A DNA stretch of 64,000 bases from positions 290,878 through 354,877 of the forward strand of contig JAVGVS010000410.1 in assembly GCA_032718565.1 (NCBI GenBank), written 5' to 3'. The notes below the pieces were generated by a model. It saw only the letters and a list, made by a program, of their open reading frames with translations. It searched no databases and was not told where the DNA came from. Shown in pieces: positions 22,535-35,172 of the stretch. Each line of letters opens with the position of its first letter. Within the stretch, counting starts at the first letter, position 1. Position numbers and translations under genes: made by a program. Source of the stretch: Distichodus sexfasciatus (Eukaryota > Chordata > Actinopteri > Characiformes > Distichodontidae).

Positions 22535-23630
22535 TCCTCTACGTCTCCCTCCCTCTCCCGCACACTCTCTCTTTCTCTCTTTTTCTCAATCTCTACCACA
22601 AGAACCAAAAAAAATTCAAAAATTCCTGAAATGAGACAAGCGTGCAGCTACGAGACATCGTGAAAAAGGGTCTCTGCCCCATCGCCGACTCCTCCATCAC
22701 CCCCGGCGGCCGCCCGGGTGCGTGTTTGCCACGAGGCTTGTCCAGGCGCGGTGCCCAGGGCGGGCGGGATGACCCAGGCTGGCCCAGATGTCAGGAGGGG
22801 AGGCGGGAGCGCTCTGGTGCACTGTGCCGAAGCTTTCCAGTATGGTCCAACATCTGTTTCATCTGCTGGCACCCAACCTGCTTCTCCCCCCCTTCTCCTT
22901 CACCCTCATCCCTCGCTCCTCCACCCCTCCCCTTCCTTCCCTCTCCTCTTCAAGCCTTCCTCTTTTCTTCCTGTCTTTCCTCTCCCCGTCCAACTGGGCT
23001 ACGAGTGATAAGCCAGATCCCACTTACGCGCACGCACACGCCACGGACATTTCTCTTTATTTATTCTGCACTTTTTCCTCCTTCGTCTCTCATTACCCTC
23101 TCCGCACTTCTACCTCACTTGCATCTCCCTCGCCCCACCCCCCGCCCCCTTTCCCTCTGTTTACCCGCATATCTGTCCATCTGTCCCTCTTTTCAACAAC
23201 CTCATCCATCCAGATGCCCATCTTTCCATCCCATTACGGGCTGAGCGCTGGGCTCCCAGAGCCTCGCTGCTTCTGGCTATCTCTCTGGAGCCAGAGACTT
23301 GCGCAGCACGCTCCTCTCCACTCTTTCCTCTCTTCTCCTCTCCTTCCATCCTCCTCTCCTCTCCTCCTCAATCACCCCCGGCAGCTGTTCGCCCTCATTT
23401 CTGCGGCTCAAAGTCAACAGCGCGCCGCTCGCAGAACCCCTCCACCCCACCCCACCCCACCACACTCTCCCCCGGTTCCATCCCAACGTCCGGAACGTGG
23501 AGACATCAGCATCCAAACAAAAGATAACGCCATGCTTCCTCTCTTCCTCCGCTGTCTGCGCAACATCTCTTCCCTGTCTCTCTTTCTTCCCCCCCCCCAA
23601 CCCAGTCCTCCGAGCAGTTCTTCTCGAAGG
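22535..23630. repeat. CT/CCT-rich belt
   Basis: This stretch of more than 1 kb is dominated by C and T, with CTCCTC, CCCTCC and CACCCCACC words. Several overlapping long frames (to 284 codons) arise from the composition and are not supported as genes. Confidence 0.85.
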
Positions 23631-24069
23631 CCTCGCATCTAAGCTGAAGAGAACGAGTGTATTAGGAGCAAGATGTGGTTTTGCTGCTCCTTCTCCGGCG
23701 ATTATAACGCCGTAAAAGAGCTGCTAAGAGCACAGCAATAACCAGGCACCGTGCGGATTTGGAAAAAGGGAAGAGCGAGACAGTTGCCGCGGGGGGAAGA
23801 CAGATATGCCAGTAGACCCTTTTGTGTTTGTGCCCTCTTGTTATGGTCGGCAGCGAAGGCCCAGATGTTCTGCTTTATCCAATGATGCTTACTTTAAAAC
23901 TGCTTAAACCCCAAAGTCTGCTTCCAATGATAAAAAACAGGCCTCTCGTGAAAAGCTGGCTTCGAATTTGTACTGACCCTGCCTCTCCCCCACCGCTAAA
24001 GAAGGAAAAAACAGGAAGAAACCCAACAATATATCAACCAGAGAAGGAAATTGTTTTTCCTCCTCCCCC

Positions 24070-24440
24070 TTTAAGCAATTGATGCAAGGTGATCCTGGAC
24101 GGTGGCAAATTAAGTGCCAATCTGAGGAGACAAAAAGTAAAATGGAATTCTTTTGTGGAATTAGGATAATTCCTTTTAGGCCGCCCGGGCCCTGGGTCCG
24201 TGGGCCGGGGAACAATTTCCAGCCGGAGGTGAGAGGTGTCAGTTTTAATAAGGAGGGGACAGTCCAGGACGGGGCCATTGTTTTCCTCGGCCGAAGACGA
24301 CTCGCGCTGTGCCGTGAGTGGCCTTAATGAAGAAAGGCATCCGGCTCGGAGAACCGTCTGCAGCAGCTTTCCTCCGGTGACTTGCAGACAAGGAGCAATC
24401 TGTCAGGGAAGCACTGAGTGAAATTACTCGCTGTATAGGG
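24070..24440. promoter_or_regulatory. CNE-like block 6
   Basis: AAGCAATTGATGCAAGGTGA, GGCAAATTAAGTGCCAATC and GGAATTAGGATAATTCC in non-repetitive sequence. A candidate by composition only. Confidence 0.33.
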
Positions 24441-26222
24441 ATGCACTGTGACGGGGGGGGTTGTTTGTGGCTGTGAGAGAGAAAGAGAGAGGGAGAGAAA
24501 GAGAGCGAGAGAGAGGGACCAGTCGAGGGAAGTGTATTGACGAATAAATTACACTGAGACCGCCCGACCGCTTTCATTCCCACCCCCTAGACCTGAAGCC
24601 TTTTGTTATGTCTGCTGGACTGGAGAGAGAGAGAGAAAAAGAGACTCTTCATGTCTAGTCCACTTACTGTTATGACACAGTGAAATGGTGAGCTGAAGCA
24701 TTAGCAACATTAAGACTGGCAGCAGCAGCAGCAGCAGCTGTCCCTCTTCCTGGATGGCACAGCACATTACCACCACGGCATTGTGGGAATTAATTCCATT
24801 CCAATCAGGGCGTATTTTGGGAGGGCTTTCGGGTTCATATATTTCACCCTTCTCCCCACTGCAAACCTGAGCAAATTGGGGAAAATGATACCTTGCCAGC
24901 AAGAGAAGCGGAGATACTCTGATTAGACTGACGCAGTGAACCAATGGTAGGGTGTGTGTGTGTGTGTGTGTGTGTGTTGGGGGGGCCCTGCAGGTGAGGT
25001 CACACACTCAGAACAGATTAGTGATGCATGAGGACTGAATGCGCAGCGATACTGCCATTACTGACAATCACCCGCACACATCCCCTACGCATACATACAC
25101 ACAGAACACACACCTCATTAACACTGAACTAGAGCAAGGCGGGCATGAATCTGACAGCTTTCGGCAGCGAGGAACAATACGGCCTTGGCGCGTCAAATTC
25201 TTAAAGGGACGAGTCAAATTTTGCTCTTACTTGACGGTTCAGACAAAAGCCGTGGCGCTCACTAACTGCCGGACGAGTCTGACTTCCCCCTTTCCCCGCC
25301 CTGCAAAATTACCTCCTCTAAGTGCATCCTTCTGTTGTCCTTTTTCTCTTTCAAAGCTGTGTTTTGTCTGCCTCTTTTGTCCCGACTTGACATGTGATGA
25401 GTAGCCAACCCGTGAGGTTGTGTGTTTTCTCACGGGCGCTCTTGTACTCTCGTATCCAAGTGCAACTCTGAAAGCGAGGAGCGCGAACAATGCCGCCACC
25501 ACAATGCGCGCAAGTTTAATCACCTCGTTCCTTCTCAAGGTCTGAGATCTGTTTTAATCGCTCACTTTCGCAGAGCTTTGTACACTTTGTGCTCACGAGA
25601 CGATGCTGATCACAGTATAGATAAGATTCCGACTAGCTGGGGATACTGTCGACAAGAAACTTGGGGCAAAGTAAACGTTAAATAGGACATTAGATCGTGA
25701 GGACTTAACTGAAAGCGACTGCTTTTGCTTCTTTTAAGGTTCCTGAAGATGTTTCACCTCCCGTCCGAAAAGCTTCTTCAGTTCTAAAAGTGTGTCCACT
25801 TGCTTCCGAATCCCTGACCGGATAGTCGTGAGACCAGTGAAGGTTGACACCTCTCCTCTACAAGCCACTTATTTGTTTATTTAATTTTTTTTTAAAGCAC
25901 CTAATTTTTTCCGTTTAGCGTTCTGTACAAAGGTCACCGGGGTCACGGACTTGTGACTGACCACTTCAGCTCATTCCCAGGGTTAAATCCATTACGTGAA
26001 TGACCAGCTAGAGGGCTTCGGGTCTTAGATATATGACTGTCCCAGCATCTAGCTGACCCATCAGAACATTATAAATAGTCAGCACAGGCCCCGGCCATGC
26101 CTTCACTGCCTGCTTTAGACAACATGCACACACACATACACACACACACACAGACACAGACACAGAGTCTGGCTCCCAACGCTCTCATGCTCTTTCTCTT
26201 TCAAAACTTGAACACGCTCTTG

Positions 26223-26261
<39 letters not shown>

Positions 26262-27957
26262 CTTAACATGAATAGACTCATCCCACACCTTCTGTGCACT
26301 TGATTGTTCCTCCCATAGCAGCGTGCTAGCGGAGGCCTTCCCAGCCCCAGCTGCTTGCATTGTTCTGACTTGCCAAGGCTCATTAAAGCTGAGAGCGATA
26401 AGCTCCGAAGGACAAATTGTGCTCATGCAGCAGCGAGAAGAAAAGGTACGAGACGCTCTCCTCTCCCTCCGCCGCTGCCGCCCCCCACCCCGCCATTCTC
26501 AGCTTTGTTTTGCAACAATCCCGACTATCAGAAAGCTTAATGTCTAATTGCTATCAACAGCTTATCGTTGTTGTTGACAAAACAACAACTGTCTGTCGAG
26601 GAAAAAAAAAGAGAGCGGAATACTCAACAAGCTTGTTAGCGCGATTGAACTCTCTTTCTCTCTCTCATTCTCACACACGTTTGTTTTCCATGCTGTCTTT
26701 GTTTCTCGGAAAGAAAGAAAAAAAAGAAAGGAAAAGAGAAAAACTCCAAGGAACTTTGTCATCCGCTCGAGTGCCTCCTCCTTCGATTAGTTTCCGGGGA
26801 GCTGAAATATTTATAATCCCGCTTTCAAAAGGCCGCATCCATCTAAGCTCCTCACAAGACCCTCTTTTGATAATTCTTCTAAGCAAGCAGGAAGGACTAA
26901 TGACATTAGTGTCAATTGAACAGAGGCCTTTGCCCCGACCGTGCACTCCAAATCCCGCTTCTTCTATAAATACAATTTGACGTAAGTAACAAAGGAAGAG
27001 CAGAGTCTGAGCGGCAACAACAAAAAAGAAGAAGCTCCGTCTGATCTTGGAAGTAGCAGATAATTATGATAGTAAAGGCTGGAATGAGGGTAAATATGTA
27101 CATTATCGCTTGCCTGGAGTTAAGGCTCCAAAGGGGACTCAGAGGGGAAACCACATAGCATCCTGAGAAACTTTCTCTGAGCAGCCTGGAGGGCATTTGG
27201 AAGCTCCAACTCCAGCTACACCTCCATCTAACCTGCTGGTCTCGAGTAGAAGTGTAACGACACGTCGATCTACGTCTACATTGATACATCGATTTAAAGA
27301 TCAACAAACTCATGGCATCGATTCAAAATGCAAAACATGGATCACACATACTGTAATGTCAATTTACATTAAACCAGCGAGTTTCTTATTATGATTTCAA
27401 AGAATTAAAATGAAATCAGTGATACTGATTTTTTACAGTTCTAATGAAGACGACTTGGGCTTATTCCGCTGTAAGTCTCTGAGGATAAGAGCAGCGGCAT
27501 AATGCTGCAAACGTACGGCAAGCTAGTCTCAGTTTTTAGGGGTGAAAAAATTGTAGGTGACCTGCTCAAAGTTGGAAAGCATCACATGTGTGACCAGTTT
27601 TGTGCTGTCCAAATTACAAAACAGTACAGGAAAACTTGACACAATGTGGTTTGAGGTTCAAGTGGAAAAGCAGCATAACGTGCTTCCGATGCAGTCAATT
27701 ACAGCGTAGGAGGACACTGAAGCCACAGAACACTGATTATCATCTGACCTCTCATTGACAAAAGGGAAGTACAGGTCTGAAAAGCTCAAAACAAAAAAAA
27801 ACATAGGCATGCTGCAGACGGAAGGTGTTAAGCTGGACCGGGGTGGACGTGAGTGATTTAGCGCACACTAGTTATTTAGCATACAGCTGCTTCTCTAGAT
27901 GCTAACACCGAGGGCTTGGCCCGCTGCCACCGCATTCTTTTTGTAGACTGTACATAC

Positions 27958-28037
27958 CTGGAGCTGAAGAGGGTTGAGTCCTGACGCGGCAGCAGCTGCC
28001 ATTGTGGAAGGAATGAACTGCACTGGGTAGTTATCAC
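27958..28037 (-). CDS. sox6: sox6 internal exon: linker, DNYPVQFIPSTM segment
   Basis: An 80-nt exon encodes the last two bases of a split glycine and then 26 codons, from DNYPVQFIPSTM through a five-alanine run to SGLNPLQLQ. The acceptor is CCGACAG (ending at 28038) and the donor is CAG|GTATGT with GT at 27957-27956. The sequence is almost identical to vertebrate SOX6 as I remember it. In mammals an alternatively spliced segment of about 40 residues can follow this exon before QLYAAQL. I did not find it in the next intron, but joining this exon directly to the 17349-17203 exon keeps the frame. The region is part of the flexible linker and has no catalytic residues. Confidence 0.96.
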
Positions 28038-31000
28038 CTGTCGGAGGAGAGGGAGGGAAGGAGGGAGGGAGAGAAGGAGGGAGGGGGGAACAATAAGCAC
28101 AGGTTGAGACAATGAACGGCCCAACGGCGGCCCAGGCAAGTGCCAACACAGTTCCTGTGGGCCTGCCTGCACCCAGCCTCGGCACCCAGCCCAAACATCT
28201 GCACTTACAAAAGAGTCAGCTGGCCGCAGCCACGCAGGATTTACTTGAGAATGTCTTTCTTTTCAATTCTTGTTTTTCTTTCTTTCCTTCCATTTTATTT
28301 TCTCCTTTCCACTTGATCTCCCTCCCTAGGTTTGTGATCCGTATAGGCATTGTCTGTCTGTTTTCAGTGGGCTTTTTTAAACCTCTGTTGTTTCCCAATA
28401 TGTGTGGTATTGTTGTTTTTACTCATACTGTATATCATGTTCGATCAAGCGTTTGACACAACTGCAGGCATGTCTTGCTATTGTTCTACAAGCAACTGTA
28501 TGTTTAACGGTGTGATTTCTGGCAAAGAGAGGGAGCGAGATAAAGTGAAAGAGTGAGAAGCCAGCGGAGTTCAAGTTTATAGCAAGTCATTTGGCTTTAT
28601 TTAAGATGAAAAACATTCTATTTGCTGTAAAAATTCTAGAAGAGAACACGGCAGAGCAAAACGGAATAGAATGAAGCGGAGGCTCTAACTCAAACCGTCT
28701 CAGGGATTTGACGTGTAAACCCGATACTCGTAATTGTGTGCCGTGAGGGGGCGAGTGTTAAGTGTGCAAGATGTGTTTTGCTTTGTGGTTGGTGTGTATA
28801 ACCCCGTCTCTGGCCTCGACTGAGGGAGCAGACAGAATGAAGCCTGGCGTAAGGTTTGACTGAAGCGTGCCTATAGAGGGGAAATTGGCCCTGGTTCAGA
28901 CCCCACTTCTGCCTGTCACTTCTCCTCACTAACATATGGTGCCATTAAGCCACAGGCATGGGGGTAAACGTATATACTACCCCATCTCTCTCTCTCCCTC
29001 TGCTTCTCTTTCTCTGTCACCCCACCAACCCCCCTTCCTCACTTTGCAATCTTGTCCAGCGCAGCACATTGTGATACAGCCAGGAAATTCAATCCCAGCC
29101 CTGTGGTGGAGGAGAATAAAGCATGCAATTGAAGTGATTTCAAATAGTGCCATAAGAGAGGTAGAGTGGGGGTCATTACTGTCCAACACTACTCGTGCTA
29201 GCGCTCGCCCACAATCTCTCTCCCTCTCTACCTCGCTTTCCCTGGGTGGATGTCAAAGGCCTGAGATGTCATACGAGCCCTGGGCAGGTCTGGTGCCAGC
29301 TGAGGACTGGGAGCCAGTCCTGGGTGTTGGGAGATCTGGAGGTTTTTTTTGGGGGTGTTAAGGGGGGGAGGGGGGTACTGTTTGGGCAGCTAGCATCTCC
29401 AGTCGTCTGGGCCGACTGCCAACTTGCTGTCTGTCTGTCTGTGAAAGGGAATCTGGTTTAAAGGCCACTCTCCTCCTGTCTCCAGCAAGGCTGCTCTCAG
29501 GCCCTAGGCCTGGTCATGAGGTGCCAGGGTGGCTCCAGTGACGCCACTGCCAGGACGAGGCTCTTTTCCCAGGTCTGCTGAGCGCAGGGTTTATTATCAT
29601 GCCCTGGGGGGCTTGAGCAGACTTACCCCCATTATGGTCCTCCAGGTCTGAGGAACTGGGTGGCCTCTGGAAGGGCACAGTGATACAGCATTAAAACAAC
29701 CCGGACCCCCAGTCTACAAGAAAGCATGCCAAGCCCACTGACGTTAAGGGGAAAACAGGAAGAGTCTTTCCGAGGACTTGGTTTCAACATCACAGGCCAG
29801 GAAGCCCCGACCAGCGTAGCCTTGTAATTTCCCTCTGATAGCATCTTTTTTTATTACAGAAGTGGCTTATCAAAGCAAGTTCCCTGCAAAGACATCAAGC
29901 CAAAAAAAAAAAGGGCAAACCGCTCCAGCTCTGATCACAATGCTCCTCTGTCTTCTCTTTATGAAGGAGGCACGGAAAGGGAGAGAGTGCGATGAATAAT
30001 GAGGAAAGGTCCCTCTCATAAAGGCATCGCAGGAAAGCTTCATAGAGGATTCTGTTTCAGCCAGGTATCACGCTGCAAACCCAGGCCAATTTGGCCTGCC
30101 AGCTTGGCACGGAGCTCCTTTAAGTGGCTGGGCCCGAGAGACTTGCACGAGCAGCGGGGCACCGCTGCTGCCGCCTCAGGCGGGAGGAGCAGAGGCGAGC
30201 GGGCTAATGAAAAGGTGGAAGAGAGCGTGGCCGAGCGGCTGGCCGAGTGCTCCTTCTGCACCCTCTTCACTCCTCCTCCACCTGAGCCAGGGCTTTTTAC
30301 GGAGATAAGAGGTTGTGTCAAAAGGGCTCTGCGCCGACCTCATTCACGCCTGCTCCCTCAGGCCAAACTGGAAGAGTCTTGCGCTTGTTTAAACGCACGA
30401 ATCGCATGGAGGGATGAATGCGGCTACATACATAGTTGGCGCCTGCTTTTTGACGTGAGATCTTTTAGATGAGGTTTGTTAGTACCAGACTCCTTTCTTA
30501 CGGTCTCGGGTCTCAATCGGCCATTGTGCCCACAACATTCTGGAGATTTTTAGTGGCTCTGCAACTAGCGATGACTGTCTTTATGTCCACACACAGCAGT
30601 GTCACCCCTGTTCGCCACATGTCTATTTGAGTAAAGGACGGCTGAAAGTACCCAGGCCATTAGGCACAGTGTGAAAGAGGATGCTAGAACACCGAACCCT
30701 CACAGCAGGTTCGGGGGCCATCAGCACCGGGCTTTGCCGACTGTACTGAGCTCCAGCCGGCGACTCCTCACACGGGGCACCAGAAACAGCAGCAGGGGCT
30801 TGCCATTAGCATCGCCTGATCACATTATTGCATTCACGGCCAGGAATAATGGACTCGCACCCCAACGGCGTGAGTTGCTTTTCTGGACTTTTCCACCCTC
30901 CACTGCTTTACAAACTTATGAATAATGCAGGCACTCGACGCAAGGAAAGGACTCCATTATAGCGCCCGATATTTGTACTAAAACGCTCGCCGTGTCAAAC

Positions 31001-31333
31001 ATATTAAAGGAATCAAACGGCGAAAAGCGTCCCCTCAGGCTCTTCGTTCAGCCTGTCATGCCTCTGTAGTTTCAAAATAGCTGACTTTCTGTTTCATCGC
31101 TCACCTTTATAGTTAATTTATTAGATGCTTTACCACACCCTATAATGTTCACCCTCTCACCTGCTGACTATCAAGCCTTTTTCCCCATCTCATTTTCTCC
31201 CTTTGGTCTTTCTCGCCGTCTTTTCTTTTGCTGTTATTTTCCCTTTTTGATGAGGTGCTGACAACAAATGGGTTCTTCAAAGCATCCAGTGGAGACAAAA
31301 GAAGACCCGGGCTTTCCCTTGCCTATTTTCTGA

Positions 31334-31336
<3 letters not shown>

Positions 31337-31372
<36 letters not shown>
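31337..31372 (+). repeat. CT microsatellite
   Basis: Uninterrupted CTCTCT repeat. Confidence 0.95.
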
Positions 31373-31374
<2 letters not shown>

Positions 31375-32520
31375 TTCTACTACTTTTACTGATCAGTAGC
31401 AAGTCATTTCCCACAGGTCCACCAATACGTCAATAGGCGCCTCAGCAGTTGCAAGTAAAACCCCTTGCCAGAGCATTTTTTCCTCATCTCACAGCCGTAA
31501 GAGTCAATACGCTGGAGAGGAGAGAAAAAGAGAGAGAGAGAAGAAACAATATAAAGGCGAACCTTTGACTCTGCGATACTGAGCAGCCCTCCTGGCACGA
31601 ATTCAAGTCTTTCAATTTTGTAATTATATAAAGTGAAATTACACCGAGTGGCACGTCTCAGAACAATGACGGCCTGGGTGGAGCGCGAAGGGTTAGTGGC
31701 CTGGCAGGGAGTCAGTGTGCATGTTGTAGCAATTTCCTGCAAATTTGTTTTTTGGATTTGGAATGCTTGCGTGAGGAGCAATTCTCTTTTTCACAAAAGA
31801 AGAAAAGGGGGGGCAGAACGTGCCGGGACAGGTAGCAGAAGCAGAGCTCCCAGAGGCCGTTCGCCCTGCGGGGAAAACTATACGCTTGAGAGCAGGTCAC
31901 TGTTCTAAATCAGCGAGCAGCGTTCCTGGGGCTGACAATGTCAAAGCTATTGGCCATTATGCTGTGTGATCTACAGTCTGGGAAGTGGAGAATAATGATT
32001 GCAAGAAACGTTCGCTGTGGGATTTGAGATACAATCCCCGCTACACTATTATGGTAGTCTTTAAAGCTTAACAGTTCACTGACAAGGCTGATCGTGGATC
32101 AGTTCTCAAGCAGGTTAAGGTGAAGCAAGCGTTATATTGTGAATGCTCCCTCAGCAGATTCCTGACCAGTGAGGTTGAGCCACTTTAATGTTGACACGCT
32201 GCTGACATTCCAGCCCTCATACACCCGATCTATTGTTCTGCAAGCTTGCACGCCTTGCAGCCGAGCGCCACTCCGACCCTGGCAGTTTGTACCAAGGTGA
32301 CACTATGCACAGTGCTCCGAGTTAATTGCTTTGACAGAGAGCTAGTTGTTCCTTGTTGGATCAAATGAAGGAGGAGAGAATAAATTGTTTTGAACACGTC
32401 ACACAGACTCATTTCATTAAACTTAAGAATTAAAATATGCCTATTAAAGTCCTGAAACCACAAAGGACAGAACTGGAGGTGACGTGATCCAGACTGAATT
32501 GAGACTCAAGGAAGAAGTTT

Positions 32521-32877
32521 GGCCTTTCGTCCACACGTAAACGGCGTTTTGGGTCAGTGAAAATGGAAGATTTTGAAAACTCCGGCCAAAGTGGCGATTT
32601 TTGAAAACTCTCTTTCTGCGTTTAGGTGTGGACAAGAAAAACCAAGTTTTCGAACAACGGACCATTTCACGTCACACTGTGCGCCACTCATATGACGTCA
32701 CAGTATGCGCTGTGTCTACGTTAGGTTTTCATCTACAATGCGAGGCACGCTTTTGACAGCATTTTTTTGGGATTGCGTGTGGACGGAGACGTTTTTGAAA
32801 ACGTGCTCGTGTGGACGTAAAAAAAATGCGGAAAATCTCTGTTTTCAGAAATACCTGTGTACGTGTGGACATGGCCT
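32521..32877. mobile_element. non-autonomous TIR element, GTCCACACG type
   Basis: The left end GGCCTTTCGTCCACACGTAA pairs with the right end TACGTGTGGACATGGCC. Inner words such as TTTTGAAAAC, GTGTGGAC and GTTTTTGAAAAC occur in both halves, so the whole is a large imperfect palindrome. This is typical of a miniature inverted-repeat element. No protein is encoded. Confidence 0.6.
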
Positions 32878-33557
32878 CAGAGATGTGAGAAGGGAAGGAC
32901 AGTGCAGTGTGGAGCGCAAAGAGAAGAGAGCTGCACAAGTAGCCAATTTGTTGTACTTAAGGTTAAGTTTTGGAGATCCAAATGATCGTGCAAAAAATAT
33001 GTTGCACAGAGTAAACGGAAGAATTGGAAAATCCTACTTCTTTGGGATATTTATTTAAAATATTTTCTGAAAATATGGGAAATTTTCAGGAGGCAGTTCC
33101 AATGCTGGCCACCGGATACTGACATGTCTCATCTTCCCTGTCCTTGTCTGGATGACTATCCTATTGTTGACACCTGTCCCTGGTTTAGTTTCCCCTCTTT
33201 GTCTTTGTTTGGGTGCAGTCATGTGCAGTCAAGCTCTGTCCGGATGTTTCTTGATTTAAGGGAAACTGGTGAATGTGTTGCATTTTGTTTGTGAAAATTT
33301 TTAAGTTTTGTTTAAATAAACTTTTCACTCAAATGTATGGATAGAGAGAGAGGGAGAGAGAGTGAGAGAGAGATCTAGAAACCGAGAAAGGATATCATTA
33401 GGGAGACGGCAAAAAGTGAAAACAAGCCCTGAACGCTACCTTGTAATCACAGCCCAGATGTACAGTAATAGAGAGTCAAACAAACCGAGACAGATAAGAC
33501 AGAAAGACAGGGAGAGAGAGAGAGAGAGAGAGTAAGAAAGAGGGAAGGTTCTCATAC

Positions 33558-33678
33558 CTGGCTTGTAGGACATGCCCGGGGGGAAGAGGAAGCCCTGCTG
33601 GGCGGCGGCTGCGGCGGCCAGAGTGCGCTGGTCGTGTGGAAAAATGGGGATCATGAGCGGAGGCATGTGACCCTGGAC
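33558..33678 (-). CDS. sox6: sox6 internal exon: post-Q-box linker
   Basis: This exon encodes 40 full codons plus one base, starting VQGHMPPLMIPIFPHDQ, then a run of six alanines, then QQGFLFPPGMSYKP. The glycine that follows is split with the next exon. The donor is CCAG|GTATGAG, with GT at 33557-33556. The acceptor is a tandem TTCAGCAG, so the exon can start at 33678 (VQGH, the usual SOX6 sequence) or at 33681 (one extra glutamine). GHMPPLMIPIFPHDQ separates SOX6 from SOX5, which has a different sequence here. The segment is a hydrophobic, proline-rich linker between the two coiled coils and has no enzyme motif. The downstream intron starts with a CT-rich repeat. Confidence 0.96.
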
Positions 33679-33860
33679 CTGCTGAACGGAGAGAGAGAAG
33701 AGATCAGACACCGGCCTAACGCAGCCTGACAGCAGCCCAAGCCTCGAAACCCCCCACCCGACCCACGCTCCGCTCCACTCCACTCCACAATACCTGCCCC
33801 TAATACCCGCCACTCGCACGTTAGCACTTCAAAGGGCGGCACACGCGCGGCCGCTCTTGG

Positions 33861-33908
<48 letters not shown>

Positions 33909-35138
33909 TTTGTGTTGTCTGGTGTCCACGTAACCTGTAGGCTCCCAGATAAAGGAGTTAGGGCAGGAAAGGTCTGGCTTTGTGTCATTTAACCCTTCCG
34001 TGCCTGCTCTCCACTTGAGCGGACAGGCATTTGAACTCGTCAGTTTGCATCAGAGTGAAAAGGTTTATGCATGAAAGAATTAAAGCTGTGAAGGAGGAGA
34101 TATGGTCTGAACACACACGGACTCTGGTCTAGGCATGTAAGGGTATGACGTTCTGACAGTATAATAAATTTGAGTAAAAATATGACCGTTTCAAGGTATT
34201 ACAGCGCTGCAATTGCAGCTCTGAAAATGGGTTATTTTGAAATGATATTTTTAAACAACGTTTGGAATATTAGTAAATGTGTATGGCAAGTTAAAATAAC
34301 CTCGGGTCAGACACAGTCATTTAGCAAACTCTTTGACGAGTCACAAAAAGAGCTCACGCCGCAGGAACGGTATGACGGAAAAATACTGTTTTTGTTTTTT
34401 AAATCCACAGTATACCTTGAAACTGGAAATCAGCCCATGTCTACTCTGGTCAAAAGAGAAAAGCTTGTTAGCGTCTAAACGGACCCTTGTCCTTATACTT
34501 AAGAGGGTAAGTGTGGGAATTTGAGAGGCTTACGGCAGCTGCTGGGGGAAACTAAGTGGCACAAATGCAACTTCCCAAAGTGGAACAGCGGTAAAAACAA
34601 AATGATCGTCCGCTCCTTACAGACCAACAGGTGAGATTCTCCTCGCCGACCGTACAGTTTGGGGGACTAGTATACGTTCGGGAGTGAAAATCATACATCC
34701 ACAAACATGCCAGCAGCACTGACTGACAGGGAAAAGGCCCTTGTGGATATACGGTGGCTGTCTCATAATTTGGGAAGATCATTTATACAGACGATAAAAG
34801 TGCAGGCAGTCCCCGTAATTTACAGCGCTCTGCTTTCACCGCTGAAAAACAAGTGGAAACGGCCTGAACGCTCCCGTTCCCGGTCCTGATATTTCATTTT
34901 TAATGCCGAGGGCCCGGCGCGGCACGCACAGCGACGCTAACTGTCGGAAAACGTCTTCCCCTGTTCCGTTATTAACCTTCAACATCCTCATCCTCCTCTC
35001 CTGCCTCGAGCCTGCCATCAACATGCCACATCAGGACAGACTGTGTGTGGGGGTGTGTGTGTGTGTGTGTTTGTGTAAGAGTGCATGTGCATTAATTCTC
35101 CACAAGAGAGGGAGAGTGAGAGCAAAAACAGACGCAGG

Positions 35139-35172
<34 letters not shown>

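Larger units (their letters stand above)
17350..27957 (-). other. sox6: sox6 intron, 10,608 nt
   Basis: This GT-AG intron contains a CT/GA repeat (17427-17466), a TIR element with duplicated ends (19541-20243), CA and GT repeats near 21.8, 24.95 and 26.2 kb, a pyrimidine-rich belt (22535-23630), a CNE-like block (24070-24440) and a fish-repeat fragment near 25.74 kb. I did not find the alternative SOX6 exon that mammals have between the flanking exons. Confidence 0.85.
28038..33557 (-). other. sox6: sox6 intron, 5,520 nt
   Basis: This is a GT-AG intron. It holds a CT repeat (31337-31372) and a TIR element (32521-32877). Near the donor end (33345-33375 and 33510-33533) there are GA repeats on the plus strand, which read as CT repeats in the transcript. 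Nothing coding is seen. Confidence 0.88.

Noticed and set aside
22642..23715. Overlapping plus-strand frames of 200, 284 and 138 codons.
   Set aside because: Proline/serine/leucine low complexity from a CT-rich belt, and several frames are open at once.
27249..27400. Possible DNA-element end (GTGTAACGACACGTCGATC).
   Set aside because: It resembles known fish element termini, but no matching right end was found.
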